A model generated the notes under the pieces. It was not told the origin of the DNA and did not search any database. It saw nothing but the letters and a program-made list of their open reading frames with translations. Positions 33,861 to 48,371 of a stretch of DNA of 64,000 nt are shown here, piece after piece. The stretch is from Aphrophora alni (taxonomy: Eukaryota; Arthropoda; Insecta; Hemiptera; Aphrophoridae). Each line of letters begins with the position of its first letter. The first letter of the stretch is position 1. The stretch is from assembly GCA_963513935.1 (NCBI GenBank), contig OY740772.1, positions 17,702,098 through 17,766,097 of the forward strand, in the 5' to 3' direction. The position numbers were made by a program, and so were the translations under genes.

Positions 33861-34250
33861 TTCGTTTCATAAATTTTTATAGAAATATATTTCCTTTGAT
33901 TTAAATCTTTAATTAATATCTATCTAGAAGACATTTTTGGTGAGAGGGTAGTAACCATTTTTTTTTTTTTTTTTTTTACAGTAGTGTTTGTATTTTAGTA
34001 AAATTTTATCATAATAAAGTCTCTTCCGAGAAAAAATTAATTTTAAGCTTTGGAGTTATCGTACCTTTTAAAACGTTAATTTTGGATTTTTAAGAAGGTT
34101 TGTGGGGAGTTTATTTCTTATATCCTTGATTATGTCTAACAACCGAAAATAAACATTAATATTAATTTATAGAAAAGTATTTATATATGTAGTTTAAAAA
34201 TATATTTGAATATCCATATTATAAGTTTTGTTTTATAAGTCAGTGAGACT

Positions 34251-35990
<1,740 letters not shown>

Positions 35991-37081
35991 CAGAGTGATT
36001 TTTAAGTATGAAAACAGTTTTATACTGCGTAACTGAGAGGTACTTGAAGGGAGACACAAATGCAGATCTAGGCCTACATAGTTTAAAAATTTATACTTTT
36101 TTTAGTTTTAAAATTTTTGACCGCCGTTTTTTATCCGCCATAATGAATCAAACTTTTTTTAATACGAAAGTGAGCTTGTGATACATGATATTTCGATACT
36201 TGCGAAAGTAGTTTTCGATAAATACCTTCGTTTTTGAGTTATAAGTATTCAAATTTGCAATGATGGGAAAATCGGGTTAGCAATAAAACGGGATAAAATG
36301 AACAGTCGAAACTTTTGTATTATATTTTTCCAGTAGAATACATCCAATAACGAATTTAAAAAAAATTCTAATAAAGCAATAATAAACAGTGACTAATAAT
36401 AATTAACAACACAACAAATTACATGTGAACTGTTATTATTCACTTAAATATTACAATTTGAATTTGAATTTTAAATAAATGTTTTCGATCATACAATACT
36501 AATACAACAAATGTTCAACATGCTTCCTCTCTACAGATTGTCAATGCGCTAACCTCAAGTAATATGAAAGTAGGCCTAGTTAAAATCAGCTGTTATTTTA
36601 CATCAGCTGTTTGCGTTACGTTACAACAATGCAGCTTATTAACAACTCATTTTGCTTGTAAAATGAACTCGTAGTCTTTCAAAATTGTTTTCTGTTCGTT
36701 ATTGGATGTATTCTGCAGGAAAAAAAAAACATAGAAAAGTTTCCAAGACGCATTTATCCCGTTTTACTACTAACGCGATTTTTCCGTCGTTGGAAATTTG
36801 AATGCCTGTAATTTTAAAACGAAGGGAATTATCGAAAAACTGCTTTCACCATTGTTTTCCTTGTAAAATTTTAACTGAAAATTATTTATCACATGTCCAC
36901 TTTCCTATCATAAAGATAAATTTTGTTTCAATATGGCGGATCTAAGGTGGTGGACAAAAATTTAAAACGTACAAAAAAGTATAATTTTTGTTTCTCCGTA
37001 AGTCCGCATTTGTTTCTGCCTCCTAGTATCTTTCAATTATGCAATATATAACCGTGTTTATACTAAACAATTACCCCGTAT
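35991..37081 (+). mobile_element. Long-TIR non-autonomous element F1, full copy
   Basis: About 1.09 kb and co-linear with 15642-16692 over its whole length, including GAGAGGTACTTGAAGGG at the left end, ATCCAATAACGAA, TGTTTTCGATCATACA, CAGCTGTTTGCGTTACG and the right-end AATATGGCGGATCTAAGG. Left and right ends are imperfect inverted repeats of a few hundred bases. Small indels distinguish it from the 15.6 kb copy. No transposase was found. Confidence 0.75.
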
Positions 37082-37384
37082 ACATATTTTAGATTCACCA
37101 GAGGTGAGGTACTGACACGAGCGAAGCAAGTGGAGACCTTTTTAATATACACTGATCTATGAATCCGTCACCAACGTTAAGTGGGAAGTGATGTACACAA
37201 TTATAAGCATCAAAAATAATGTGTAACTACAGTTTTACACAAACTTACCCTGTTAAAGTTCTACAGTTAAACATTACCTACAAAGCCCAGGAAACAAAGT
37301 TTAGGGCACTATATTTAAATAATCTGTTATATTACATTGTATGATGGGACTTGGTAAGTACCATGTTGGCACCTATCAAATTGT

Positions 37385-37547
37385 TATATATATATATTAG
37401 TTACCTTTATTAGTAGTCAGAGCAATTCTCTTTTTGTAGAAACACTACAGCACTGTTTAGCCGTTCACAGCCGGCTTCGGCAAACGGCGAAACAGCGCTG
37501 TAGTGTTTCTACAAAAAAAGAATTGCTCTGACTACTAATAAAGGTAA

Positions 37548-37563
<16 letters not shown>
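37385..37563. repeat. Near-perfect hairpin (foldback MITE-like), 81-bp arms
   Basis: Positions 37385-37465 pair with 37483-37563 with only three mismatches and no indel, around a 17-nt GC-rich loop that has its own small GCCG/CGGC stem. The outer arm ends are TA repeats, and the right side runs into (AT)20 at 37551-37590. Insertion into a TA-rich site by a DNA-transposon-type foldback is the likeliest origin. No second copy was seen in the window. Confidence 0.92.
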
Positions 37564-37593
<30 letters not shown>

Positions 37594-38239
37594 CAATTCT
37601 TAAAAAGCGAATAACCTTTATAGTTTTACATAAGATAATAAAGAATATAATATAAATTGTTTTACTTTTCTATACGAAGTATTGTTTTGTCGAAAATCAA
37701 TGTCCAGTTTCATGTAGATATATATCCCTTTTGATTTAATCTGAGTTCATAATAGAATTTTTTAAATGTTTGTTGTCTTTTGTACCCCTGAAATACACTG
37801 AACAATCTTCATCGAATTTGTGGACATATTTTGGCAATATATTGGAACTTTCTCGTCCATTTATTTATTATTTTAATTTTAAATAACTTCAACCGCCAAA
37901 TTGAAAATGTACAAAAAAGATTTTAATTTTTTTCATACTAATAGAATACTGTAAACCCGCAGAGATTTTATCCATTTTAAAAATGATAAAAATGCTAATA
38001 AATAAACTGTGCACAAACTATCTCACTCACCCAACTCGAAAACCAAATAAAAACTTGCCAAAACTAATTGTTACACAAAAATGTAATTTCGATAGTTGTC
38101 AATCAAACAAAAATGAACCACTACTCAGTCTTCGAAAAAATAAAATAAAGGATTAATCTTATTAGGGCTGGGGGGGGGGAGCTTTCACTAATGCTGGGTC
38201 AAGGTTCATTCATTTTTTATCATTCCTAAAGCGTAATAT
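37564..38239. other. AT microsatellite and AT-rich spacer
   Basis: It contains the end of the (AT)20 tract (to 37590), a G run at about 38170-38179, and no ORF of note. Confidence 0.5.
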
Positions 38240-38545
38240 ATATATTTTTACTTGCAATTTTGCAAACAGATTTTTGTCAGTAACCATCGCATTTAACTCA
38301 AATTTCAACGAAATCATTTAAGACGTTTTTGTGAAATTAAGTATTTTATAATCACCCCCACAGTATTTGAGATAATGTTAATGTTGTGTTTTTCTCTTAT
38401 ATCAACTACCCCCAAATTTTAAGGGGAAAAAATTCCCGAAACATGACCAAAATTTGACCACATACCAAATGTGTAATATCGGCCAACGTATTTGTGCTGT
38501 ACATCTCCAAACGACAGACAGAGGGACATCTAATATTCCAAGGTG
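38240..38545 (+). repeat. Dispersed repeat family R4, copy
   Basis: The end has CCAAATTTTAAGGGG, ATACCAAATGTGTAATATCG and ACGACAGACAGAGGGACAT, similar in order to the ends of the copies at 25190-25815 and 40660-41235. The left end is not fixed. Confidence 0.4.
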
Positions 38546-38744
38546 CCTCTAATCCAATATATTCGCCAAACACTAAACAACAATTGTTTGATTCATCATA
38601 TAACTTTCTCTACCTGTTACAAAGTAAAATTAACAACTAACATTTTAAAAAAACACAAATTTAGGTTAGGATAACTCACTAGAATTGAAATTACTGTTTT
38701 TCAATGGTGAGTAAAAGCACTATACAAGGTTACGTTATGATGTG

Positions 38745-39004
38745 TTAGGTAAGAATAAGTTAGGTTTTGTTAGGTTAGGTTAGGTAAGAATAAGTTAGGT
38801 TAGGTTAGGTTAGGTTAGGTAAGAATAAGTTAGGTTAGGTTAGGTTAGGTTAGGTTATGTTAGGTTAGGTTAGGTTAGGTAAAAATAAGTTAGGTTAGGT
38901 TAGGTTTGTTTAGGTTAGGTTAGGTTAGGTTGGGTAAGAATAAGTTAGGTTAGGCTTAGGTTAGGTTAGGTTAGGTAAGAATAAGTTAGGTTAGGTTAGG
39001 TTAG
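38745..39004 (+). repeat. Interstitial (TTAGG)n telomere-like array with spacer units
   Basis: About 260 bp of TTAGG pentamers, the ancestral arthropod telomere repeat, G-rich on the plus strand. A decamer TAAGAATAAG (once TAAAAATAAG) interrupts it at 38750, 38785, 38820, 38880, 38935 and 38976. Spacings are 35, 35, 60, 55 and 41, mostly ten plus a multiple of five, giving a higher-order structure. AT-rich ordinary sequence on both sides shows this is internal, not a chromosome end. Confidence 0.9.
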
Positions 39005-39329
39005 TAGTTTAATATAATATTACACTTACGTCACACACTTTCTCTCTCAGTTACACTAATACACAGTAAAATTATTCATAATATTGAGAATATTGGGTGA
39101 TTGTCCACATTACAACATCCTTGATATCTTCAAATGGAAATACTATTTAAAATAAATCAGTGATGGTGATCATGGTACTTACGCAGCTCAATCATGCATT
39201 ACAATATAAGCAGTTCCTCTAAATGTAATAACCAAAAGAAAATGTTAAATTGTTTTAGTATATAGACGATTAGGTTTGTTTAAATCAGTTGTTACACCGG
39301 TTGTTATCACTACTTTCTTGACGTGAGGT

Positions 39330-39770
39330 AACGAACCCACTACACTAGCTTCCCTAGCGTCCTTACGGGCCTCGAAGCCTTACATAATATCTAAAAGAAC
39401 TTCCACTCGCTAAGCTCGTGACGGTGAAAGTGTCGATCCAGTTTATCCTGTGGTTATGAATTATATTTTTGACAATAACTTCGCTATTTGTCATCGTAAA
39501 AATCTTGGATTGTTACCACTATATGTAGAATTAAAATATGCAAAGTTGTATCTAATTTATTGTTATAATTTGAATAACACCCGAGATATGAACGTAAAGT
39601 GTTTAAAATGCCCGTCAATTTAACGTTTTCAATTTCATGTTTTCATAATTTTTATAAGAGTACACTATAGTCCCCCACGTTCCCGTGTCAATCTTTGTGG
39701 CCGCTATCGTGCTTAACCATGGACGACAACGACGACGGAAGGACCGCTTCCTGAGGAAAAGTTGAAATTC
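39330..39770 (+). repeat. Dispersed repeat family R2, copy
   Basis: It shares CACTCGCTAAGCTCGTGACG, ACAATAACTTCGCTATTTG, and a GACGACAACGACGACGG block at about 39720 that matches position 270-290. The minus-strand ORF 39615-39803 lies in the repeat. Confidence 0.6.
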
Positions 39771-39831
39771 AGTCAAGAAATGGAGGTTGTTTTTAACGAA
39801 CACCTAACTTACCTTTACTTCGTATACTCGG

Positions 39832-39873
39832 TGAGGTTAGGTTAGCGTAGCTTAGATTAGGTTAGGTTAGGTT
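39832..39873 (+). repeat. Small degenerate TTAGG cluster
   Basis: About 40 bp of TTAGG-like pentamers with substitutions (GTTAGCGTAGCTTAGATTAG), roughly 830 bp right of the main array. It suggests a decayed second piece of the same telomere-like sequence. Confidence 0.7.
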
Positions 39874-40659
39874 ACTTTATATACTGGGTGAGTAATGTAC
39901 GGCGAGTAAATGGTGGACTTAATATCTAAAGAATTATTAAAACTATCAAAATATTAAAGTTCAGCTCAGAATAAATTATTTGAACAGCTGATTATTTAGT
40001 TTAATTTTCGCTTGTGTTTACCGTGTAGCTCAAATCGAATGCACCACATTTTTAAACATCGAATTACTCCTTTGAAAAATTTGTCATTATGAAATTAAAT
40101 TAGTCTCAAGAGATTATTAAAAACAGGTTTAACTCTTGTTTGTTTCTACACGAGTCTAATTGTTACGTCAACTTGTGCAATTAAATAGTTTACAAGAAAA
40201 CAGATTTCTTAGTTGTCTGAAGTTTGCTATTAAAAGTGAATATGTTTACACGTGTACATATCCTGTATTGTACGATAAGACCTGTTCACATGAGACACAC
40301 AACAGAGTTAATTCGCAGGTGTTCTTTACAGTTTTATTTTCTTACAAAGGTTAAATTTTTTATACAATGGGTTTACAATAACATATGTGTAAGTGGGTGC
40401 ACCAATTGTACGCCTTTTTATTTCATTTGATATAGGTAGTGAAGGGAAAATAATTGATGGATAAAAAAATCGATTAAGAGTTTTGGACAGATCCGTTTTA
40501 GAGGTTCTTTGAATTAAAAACAGTTGTTTTCGTAGTGATGTCAGTTTGTCGGGTATCTGTGCAATGGTTTCCAGCCCCAATTCGTGGGCTAATTTTAATA
40601 AAATTGTATACGTGAGAATATTGTAGACAATCTAGCAAATTGTTGGGGGGGGGGGTTGT
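39874..40659. other. AT-rich spacer, no gene recognised
   Basis: Several 64-84 codon ORFs overlap on both strands (40160-40580), with no domain signal. A run of 11 G lies at 40645-40655. Confidence 0.4.
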
Positions 40660-41235
40660 AATATGGAAAAAAAACAATATCTCAAAATCAGCTGCAAAGA
40701 TTTCGCCTTAATTGTAAATAAAATTAGTTCTTGAGTCATCGGGAGCCATCGGTAAAACAACAATAAATTGGCCATTTGGATGTTATAAAATATGTAATTA
40801 CTAAAATTTTAGTGAAATCTTAACTCAAACCAGTGTGTAAAATTGTATGTAAAAAATATTACGGTTCAAGAGTAATTGAACCAAATTGAACTTCGAAAAA
40901 AATACGAAAAGCTCAATTGAAATACGATTTCACTAAAAGAATTTTAACATAATTTGTAGAGATAATTTTGAGAAATTACGTGTTCTACAAATTTTCGATG
41001 GTCGATCGTTAGAGCCGATTTTAAGAAAATTGCAATTTCGTGTTTTATTTCTTGTGACAGCTACTCCAAAATTTCAATAATTGTAAAATTAAAAAATATT
41101 TCCAACATATAGTCAAAATAAACACACATATCAAATTTGATTATAATCGGTCGTTACTTTTAAACTGTGTAGAACAGTGGAGACAGACAGACAGGCATAT
41201 ATCATTCCAAAAACCATTTTTGTGAATTCAGGGAA
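40660..41235 (+). repeat. Dispersed repeat family R4, copy
   Basis: It carries TCTCAAAATCAGCTGCAAAG, several lines about AAAATTACG, ATCAAATTTGATTATAATCG, and the end GACAGACAGACAGGCATA with ATCATTCCAAAAACC. The end block recurs in variant form in the other R4 copies. Confidence 0.45.
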
Positions 41236-41339
41236 CTTCAAAAAGTAATATCCACAAACAATTTAGAAGTTGATTTGTTTTTACCTGTCACACAACTTTT
41301 ACTATAATACAAGTAAAAAGAAAATAGAAATGAGAATCT

Positions 41340-41530
41340 TACCCTCAAGGCCTCACGTTAGTAAGTACTAGTTTTGCAAGTACTAGGGAACCAAGCTGGG
41401 TATACACATTTTTTCATGTAGTAATGGGTTACATCTCTCTCTGTCATCTTTCCTATCAGGTTTTTTTTTACCAACTTTTGTTCTTTTCCGAGCTGACGAC
41501 GTTACGTTATTCAAGGGCTAGGGGTTTTTT
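41340..41530 (-). repeat. Dispersed repeat family R3, minus copy
   Basis: Its reverse complement reads CCCTAGCCCTTGAATAACG, GGAAAAGAACAAAAGTTGG, CCTGATAGGAAAGATGACAG and TACTACATGAAAAA, matching the family in order. Confidence 0.55.
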
Positions 41531-42689
41531 TTAAATTTCATATTTATTTTTAATAAAGCGATGTTGAACGAGAGGTTTTAACCTTTAAACAAGTAAAACA
41601 CACCCTACTATTAAACACAGTATCCATCTCTCACATCCACTATTAAACACATCTTTGTAAATTGTACTATTATTTTATAATCTGAGTGGAAATAAAACAA
41701 AAAAAAACTTTGTGCATACATATTTGAAGTGAAGCGACATAAGGGTGGCGTCACGTCGGATATTTACTACATGTTCCTTCCGCTAACAATTCGTCCGTAC
41801 TTTTTGCGTCACTCTTCTTGCTCTAATTATTTTATCGCTTGGAACAGACGTCGAGTATTTATTATTTGTACGAGTATTTCTCCAACTAAAAGCGCAATCC
41901 TTACTTAACTCTCGACAGTTTATATTCATTGTAGTTATTCCACACTAAATAAAGATGGTTTTTAAGCACAATTACTGTTAATGGGTGCATTCAAATCATA
42001 ACGTTAGATCTCGACTGGTTGGAGTTGTATTTGACAATTAAAAGAAGAAAGTTTGTGTAATTAGTATTTCTTTAATTGATTTTTTATCGATTCAAACACA
42101 TAAAACTCAACTATATAAAGGGTGACTGAAAAGAAACTTGCACCTCTTCTCCGCCATAATTTACTTAGATAGACATTGTAACTAAAATAATAGCCTCTAA
42201 CGTGATTTGTTAAGAGCTAAATAAGGAATTTTATCTCCCCAAATACATTGATATTAGAAAATCTGCTTAGGTAAGTAAAATTGCATCAATAAGTCCTATT
42301 CTTTGGTTTTTACCCCATAAGAGGGCGGGGTGAGGTAATATGTTTATATATGAGGTATATCATGAAAATACTTCATTATAAAGGTATTCATAGGCTTAAT
42401 ATGTCTTAAAAAGAAATTTAAAATGAAGTAGCACATATAAATTAGAAATTTATGGTTAAAAACAAAAGAATACATAAGTTACATAAAGAAATACTTGAAT
42501 CGTCACTGACAAACTAGCGTCACTTTTGAAGTTAAAACCGTTTACTCGTAGCCACGTAAGCAGCAGACAGTATTCGTTTCAAAGTCAGACGCTATCTGCA
42601 GGTCCCCACAACGTTACCAGTACGTTTAAAATACGTGTGCTATTTGTTTGTTTACCTTAGAAACTTATGTAGATCACCTATTTCGCCGA
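41531..42689. other. AT-rich spacer, no gene recognised
   Basis: A block at 41740-41900 resembles 30310-30450. GGGTGACTGAAAAGAAACTTG near 42119 looks like a mariner-type terminal repeat, but no inverted partner was found. Confidence 0.35.
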
Positions 42690-43560
42690 TCGCTCTGTGA
42701 TTAGATTTTTGAAAACAAAAAGACAAGGGAAATGTGGGTAAACAGTGTAAATTGTATAATAAGGAAGAACTGATGTTCATGATGAATAGCGATCCGGACG
42801 GAAAGTTAATTGTTAAATCATTGAAGAACTGACAATTAAAGTGGTTAAACATATTTGTAAAAAACAGGCGCTTTATTATTGATGAACTGGGTGAGGCTTT
42901 CGTTAAGTATAACATTATTGGTCCAGTACAAGAAGATGTACCAATGAGGTTACAAGGATGCTTATGGAGGAACACAAGAAAAAACGTATGGTAGAGATGT
43001 CATTATTGAAGTAATGTGAGGAAAATGTCGATGAATTATCGTAACCTGCATGAACACTGCTAAACAATGCGGCAATCAAGACAATTTATTCATTACAAAT
43101 CTTCAACAAAACTAAATAATTGAAGTATACTTTACTAACTGAAGAAATTTCTACTAGAGTTTTCTAGGACAGGAAAGATGTTTTTTAGTTGAATTCCTAC
43201 ATAGTGGAGGGATAAAAATGCGAATCCGATTTGCGTAGTAGCTTACTGACATTGTTCAGCCTGTATTCTAAAACCGTCATTACCTCCTTACAAAAAATGG
43301 CATCTGTTTACTTCATGACAGCACTCCGACACACGCTGTCGTACAGACATTTTTTTACTGAATGGGGAAATATGTTCACCCCTACTACAGTCCTGATCTT
43401 GGTATTAAGACTAAAATGTTTTTCCAAAACTTGGGGATTTTTTGAGAGTAAAGCGAAAGGCAAGTGAATCTACCAAATCAGTTGAGGATTGTTAAAAGGA
43501 CAGGTAGCAGATTTCTATCCTGAGAATTTCAACAAAGTTCTACCACTATTTAGACAGCGC
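42690..43560 (+). pseudogene. Decayed mariner-family transposase
   Basis: The N-terminal region has ADRSVIRFLKTKRQGKCG (about 42687-42740) and GRTDVHDE.RSGR near 42765-42800, a segment typical of the arthropod mariner-like linker before the catalytic core. The core end reads LLHDSTPTHAVVQTFFY, a stop, then MGKYVHPYYSPDL (about 43308-43400), which contains the HD..P and YSPDL signatures. The protein is broken by stops and frameshifts and part of the middle is missing. Terminal repeats were not resolved. It is a different lineage from the WPP(K/R)SP-type copies at 14.4 and 31.2 kb. Confidence 0.7.
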
Positions 43561-45251
43561 TTACATTGAGTAATAAAGGTATATATGTATTGGAAGTATC
43601 CTGTGATCTGTAACAAAACGGTTCTTATTTAAAATATGACACTCGCACTTTACTGTACAACACATATTCCCAACAATAATTTTTAATTAAACACCCGTTC
43701 TCTTACAGTCATATTCTTCACAATAGCCACAAGTAAACATACATTGGCAAATTAGCACAACTTTAGAAGCAGAAAATTATAAAGTACAAAACGCAACAAC
43801 CACATTTTACAAAACTTTAAATTAAGATATTAATTAAGTTAGAGTACATAAGTTTAAATGTTTTCTAAAGTGTAAAACTCTGATAATACAATAGTTTTAT
43901 GAAACAAAGAAAACTTGTGAAATTATATTGATGTGTGTCTCCTGGGAACTAGTGCATCGCGCAATGCAGGGTTATGTTTTTGTTAAAACTTGTTTAGTTG
44001 TGAGGTTGGTACACGTGTTAACAAGTGAACTTGGTAATAACAACTTTAAAGGAAGTAATCAACTATTAAATCTGTTTTTCTGTGTTATTTTTAATTATGT
44101 AATGTTGGCTTGAGTGATAATAAGAAACAAACTTGGATGATGATGTAATACAGAACTATGTGAAAACTCGATACCTCTTGAGTACAAAGTAAATTGGGTT
44201 TAAAAAAAATCGAAAAAATTGTATGATGGATTTTAGCAACTTTCTAAAATGTATGTTTGATTTTTACTTATTGAAATTTTACAAAATACAGACTATTATT
44301 GTGAACAATTAAGCTCGAATTTGGTTTTATCTATTGAAGCCAGAACCAGTATTCCTAATTAGGGAAGATATATTTCATAAAGAAGATATCTTAATAAAGA
44401 AGAAAGACGTAAGAAAAGTGTGGTCAAGGAAGTACGAAATAGTGCTTCAAAAATAGAGATAACAGAAAAGAGAGTGAATACTGATAAATATAGAGGGGAA
44501 CAATGAAACCGTAAAGGGGGACGAAGAGGTACTTACAGGACTGCTGAGAGAGGAAGGAAAGGGTGGGATACAAGGGATAGTGAGAAAACGAAACAAACTG
44601 GAAAAAAGCAGTTTTAGGGAATAATGACAAGAAAGAAAAATAAACTGTAGAATGGAGACAGACAGAAAAGACAGGAGTAAGGTGAAATACATGTGAAAAT
44701 CCTTACATTTCCTATACAATTTTAGTGTTATGTAAAGATTAATGACCCAAGCGCGAAGGAAAAATCACGAAGAACAGTTCAAGAATACAATTTAAAAAAC
44801 TTGACAACCGTTTTGAAAGCTCCATTTTAATCAAATAGACTTATTTGGAAGACGTGTTTCTGGTTCAAGCAAAGGAAGTACAAGCGCTTATTTAAATATA
44901 TAAATATTTTACTTAACACGGTGTCCACAGTTTATTTTTCCCCTTTTGATCGAAAATTATCAAACTGACTTTTTTAAAGATTTATTTAGGCTCATTTTTA
45001 TTTGTTTTGATGATGAGTGAGTAAGAATGTTTGAGTAATGGTTTCACTTAATTTATTTTTAAGTAAATCTTAATAGGCAGAGTTCTAATGCGTTGCCTCC
45101 AAACACTTCAACACCTTACTTGAAACATTTAATATACGACCATAGAGTTGATGTGAAACATTTAAACTCGTCTGAATGTTTCTCACTCATTCAGATGGAG
45201 TTTCTAAATATTAACCATGTCAGGATTTTTTTGGTCGGATTCAGGCTCAAC

Positions 45252-45286
<35 letters not shown>

Positions 45287-47034
45287 AGGCAACCAGTGCT
45301 CTAGAAATGTCTTTCCTCCACAGAACCTTTAGGGTGGACTTCCCGCGAGTTACCTAGAGGCAAGACAGATTGATCAGCGTCCCCTTCGACACAACTCAAG
45401 AGAATGAATCGTGAAGAGGCAGTTTAACTTCGTCACTGGACTTTCGCCAGTGAATTGGAAAAAATTTAAATGGTGTAATACCGTCATTTAATGGTAAATA
45501 GAAATCTGCTATCCTGTAAACGGATGCATCCTAAAATACTAGATATCATATACGAGAGGTAAAACAGAAATTAAAACCATAAGGTATCCTGAAGTTAACC
45601 CCAAAGAAAAAAACTGTTGAGAAAAAGAGACGGGTTGTGATTCCAGACCTATAAACACTCATACCGTATTCAATGCATCTCCCACTGCTAAAGATGTAAT
45701 CGATAATATTTCCAATAGTCGGACGTATAAAATGAAAAGATATGAAGGAAATAAAATCTGAATGAACGATGCATTAAAGTGCAGATAATCTAATTGAATA
45801 ACGTAATAAATCTATAAATTGGAAACATTATTGCCAGCCTATATATTGTCACCACTTGTCAAAACACAATTTGTTAATGTTTTCCATTAGAGCGGTTTTT
45901 ACAAGTTGTGTAAATCATAATATTATCTGTTGTAATTTATAATCTGTGGGAAAATATTGAAATTATTTCGCTAACTTTGATTTATATTTTTATCTAGTTT
46001 TTTGTTTGGGAAATTAATAGTTGAATGTGAGTATAATGGAGTGGATGTAATGTGTTTGGTTTAATAAGTTTCAATTTTAGATTAAATAAACATCAACAAT
46101 GGTGATGGCTCGGTTAGGTAATTGGGTCGAAGAGCACTTTTGTTGGATGGAAAGTCGGTGACGAAACTTTAGTCCGTCCAGAAATACAAGAAATGCAAGT
46201 ACTAAACAGCTATATTGAAAGCTATTTATATTGATAGTTATAACAGGCGACATTTTTACATAAATATTATGACACTTCCGTACAGGGAATCTCGTCTAGA
46301 GAGTTATGAAAGTCATCTCATAAAACAAAAATTTCTTGAGTTTAGTGTCAACCAGAGTACCATCACCATTGTACTGGTACTTATCAGTACCTTACTCTTG
46401 TTTCGCTAAAACCGTATTACTTAGCTAGCTAAACAAATCGCCCAAAACGATTTACATCTATATACATTGAGCCAGAGAGTAAAGCGATGTTCAAAATCAA
46501 ATAGTTCGAATGATTAAAAGTTTTCCTTGTATAGTTTGGAGAGTTTGGTAGTTTGGATAGAATGATTAAATTTTTACTACTACAGCTTAAATTGATGATT
46601 GTTGACAATAGGGATTGACCCCAAATGTTTTAACATTTTTAATAATGTTTGACTGATACTCGAATTTGTATTTTGGAGTGTTGGGTTCAAATTTGACATC
46701 GGTATATACATGTTTTTCTCTCAAATACACAAAAAATTCAAATGAACACGAAATGTTGTTGGCGTATTTTGATGAAAAGTGTTATATTTATGTTATTTAA
46801 GGAGTTGGATAATTTAACTTTTGTTTTATCTTTCTCATGTAAACGTAGTATAGAAAAAGGATGCATGGGTAAAAACCTGTTGATTTTTTCGTGAATGCAT
46901 TCGCTCTGAGCTCCTGAGAAGTGTTTGATTTATGTCTGTTGTGGAACCAAAACGAATCCACCGTTATTGATCACATTTGGTGTTTGGACATATCTAAGAC
47001 TTTTTCCTTTCGTCGGTAACTAAAAATAACATAA
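43561..47034. other. AT-rich spacer with purine-rich and poly-A tracts, no gene recognised
   Basis: Positions about 44390-44700 are strongly purine-biased on the plus strand. A run of 31 A lies at 45255-45285. Short ORFs (44447-44719 minus, 45093-45332, 46215-46409) show no domain signal. The stretch 45300-45450 is less AT-rich but not assignable. Confidence 0.4.
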
Positions 47035-47200
47035 AATGAACTCCCTAGCCCTCAAATGCTTTAATAGCGTCAGGGACGTACGAGGTCAAGAGTTTGTTAA
47101 GAGAGACCTGGTAGGAAAGATCTATAACCAAAAACTACATGTTAAAACATGTAGTTCCAGCTAGGATTGTTAAGGGATTTCCACTTCAGTACTCACTATA
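47035..47200 (+). repeat. Dispersed repeat family R3, copy
   Basis: It carries CCTAGCCCTCAAATGCTTTA, ATAGCGTCAGGGACGTACGA, AAGAGAGACCTGGTAGGAAA and TGTAGTTCCAGCTAGG, the last shared with 1133-1300. Confidence 0.6.
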
Positions 47201-47607
47201 AGTGAGCCTCTGAGGGGAGTTTGTGCCATAACACGTCTTACATGTAAATTTTATTTAATTAAAATAGAACATCTATTGACGGCATTCCAGGTTTATTTTC
47301 ATTATTTCATAATTATTATTGAAATATAATGTATTTTAATTTGCGATTTTGCACACAAGTTTGGGTCATTATCCCAAATAGGACAGCGCTCAATATTCAT
47401 TAAGCGGACCCAGAATTCATGCTTGAAAAAAGGAGGATGCAGGATTAGCGGGTATAGTGAGGAACGGGGGGTTCTACATACAGGACGATGTGTGTCTTTG
47501 TATGGTGAATAACTCTTCCTAAAAAAAATGTTTGGGAGGATCTCTCACATAATGTATGGAAAAATCGCCAATGATTATTATCTTTAGATTGTAATAAGAC
47601 TACAAAC

Positions 47608-48371
47608 TAGTGATGTGTGAGTACGAATCAAAATCCTCGGAGCATTCCGAGTATTAAAATCCTCGGTTTCGTATTAAAATATTCGGACGAAATCCTCGTA
47701 ACTAGGAACAAGGAGGAGGTAATGTGATAGTATGAATTCGAAATAAAATCCTCGGACAACGATATTCGTTATTGTTGCGTCAATTCCAAACAAAATGCTC
47801 GGTGTTTCTACTTTCGTTATATTAGTTTCTAAGCTGATTTTTCACTACACATTAATTAAACATTACGATTTTGAGTTAAAATGATTTAGATTGGTTAAAA
47901 AGTTCAATTTAAAATAATAATATTCATGTATTTCCACATTAACAAAAAGTAAATTAAATTATTATTTAATTGTTATTATTTATATTAAAATAAATATTAA
48001 TAGGTTACCATCTTTAAAAAAATATAGTAAGTTAACTTATTTTAAATAACAACTAAATTATTAATGTTGGTAATAATTGTACTAACGTTAAATTACAGAA
48101 TTTGTGTCGAGGTAGGATAACATTTAATTACGTATTACAAGTGTCAATCACATATTGTTTAAAAAAATAAATACTTGGTTGTTCAGTCTTACAGATAGAA
48201 CGCAAAAGTGTAGTTTTATCTAAAACGATCTGATTGGCAAAACTGAGTTAGAAGCCGATGCGCAAAATCATTCTGCGCAGATACTCAATTTCGAAATAAT
48301 AATACTAGTATTGAAATCATTTGAAACCGAGTAATGCGAGTATCCATTTCACCCGAGTATCAACATCGCTA
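47608..48371 (-). mobile_element. hAT-like non-autonomous element, copy 2, with 8-bp target duplication
   Basis: The element runs from TAGTGATGTG to CATCGCTA, so its ends are imperfect inverted repeats of about 9-10 bp. It is flanked on both sides by CTACAAAC (47600-47607 and 48372-48379), a perfect 8-bp duplication diagnostic of hAT-type transposition. It matches 32332-32980 inverted and is about 115 bp longer, mostly through an AT-rich internal stretch near 47920-48050. CTCGG/CCGAG motifs repeat near one end. No transposase ORF. Confidence 0.88.
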
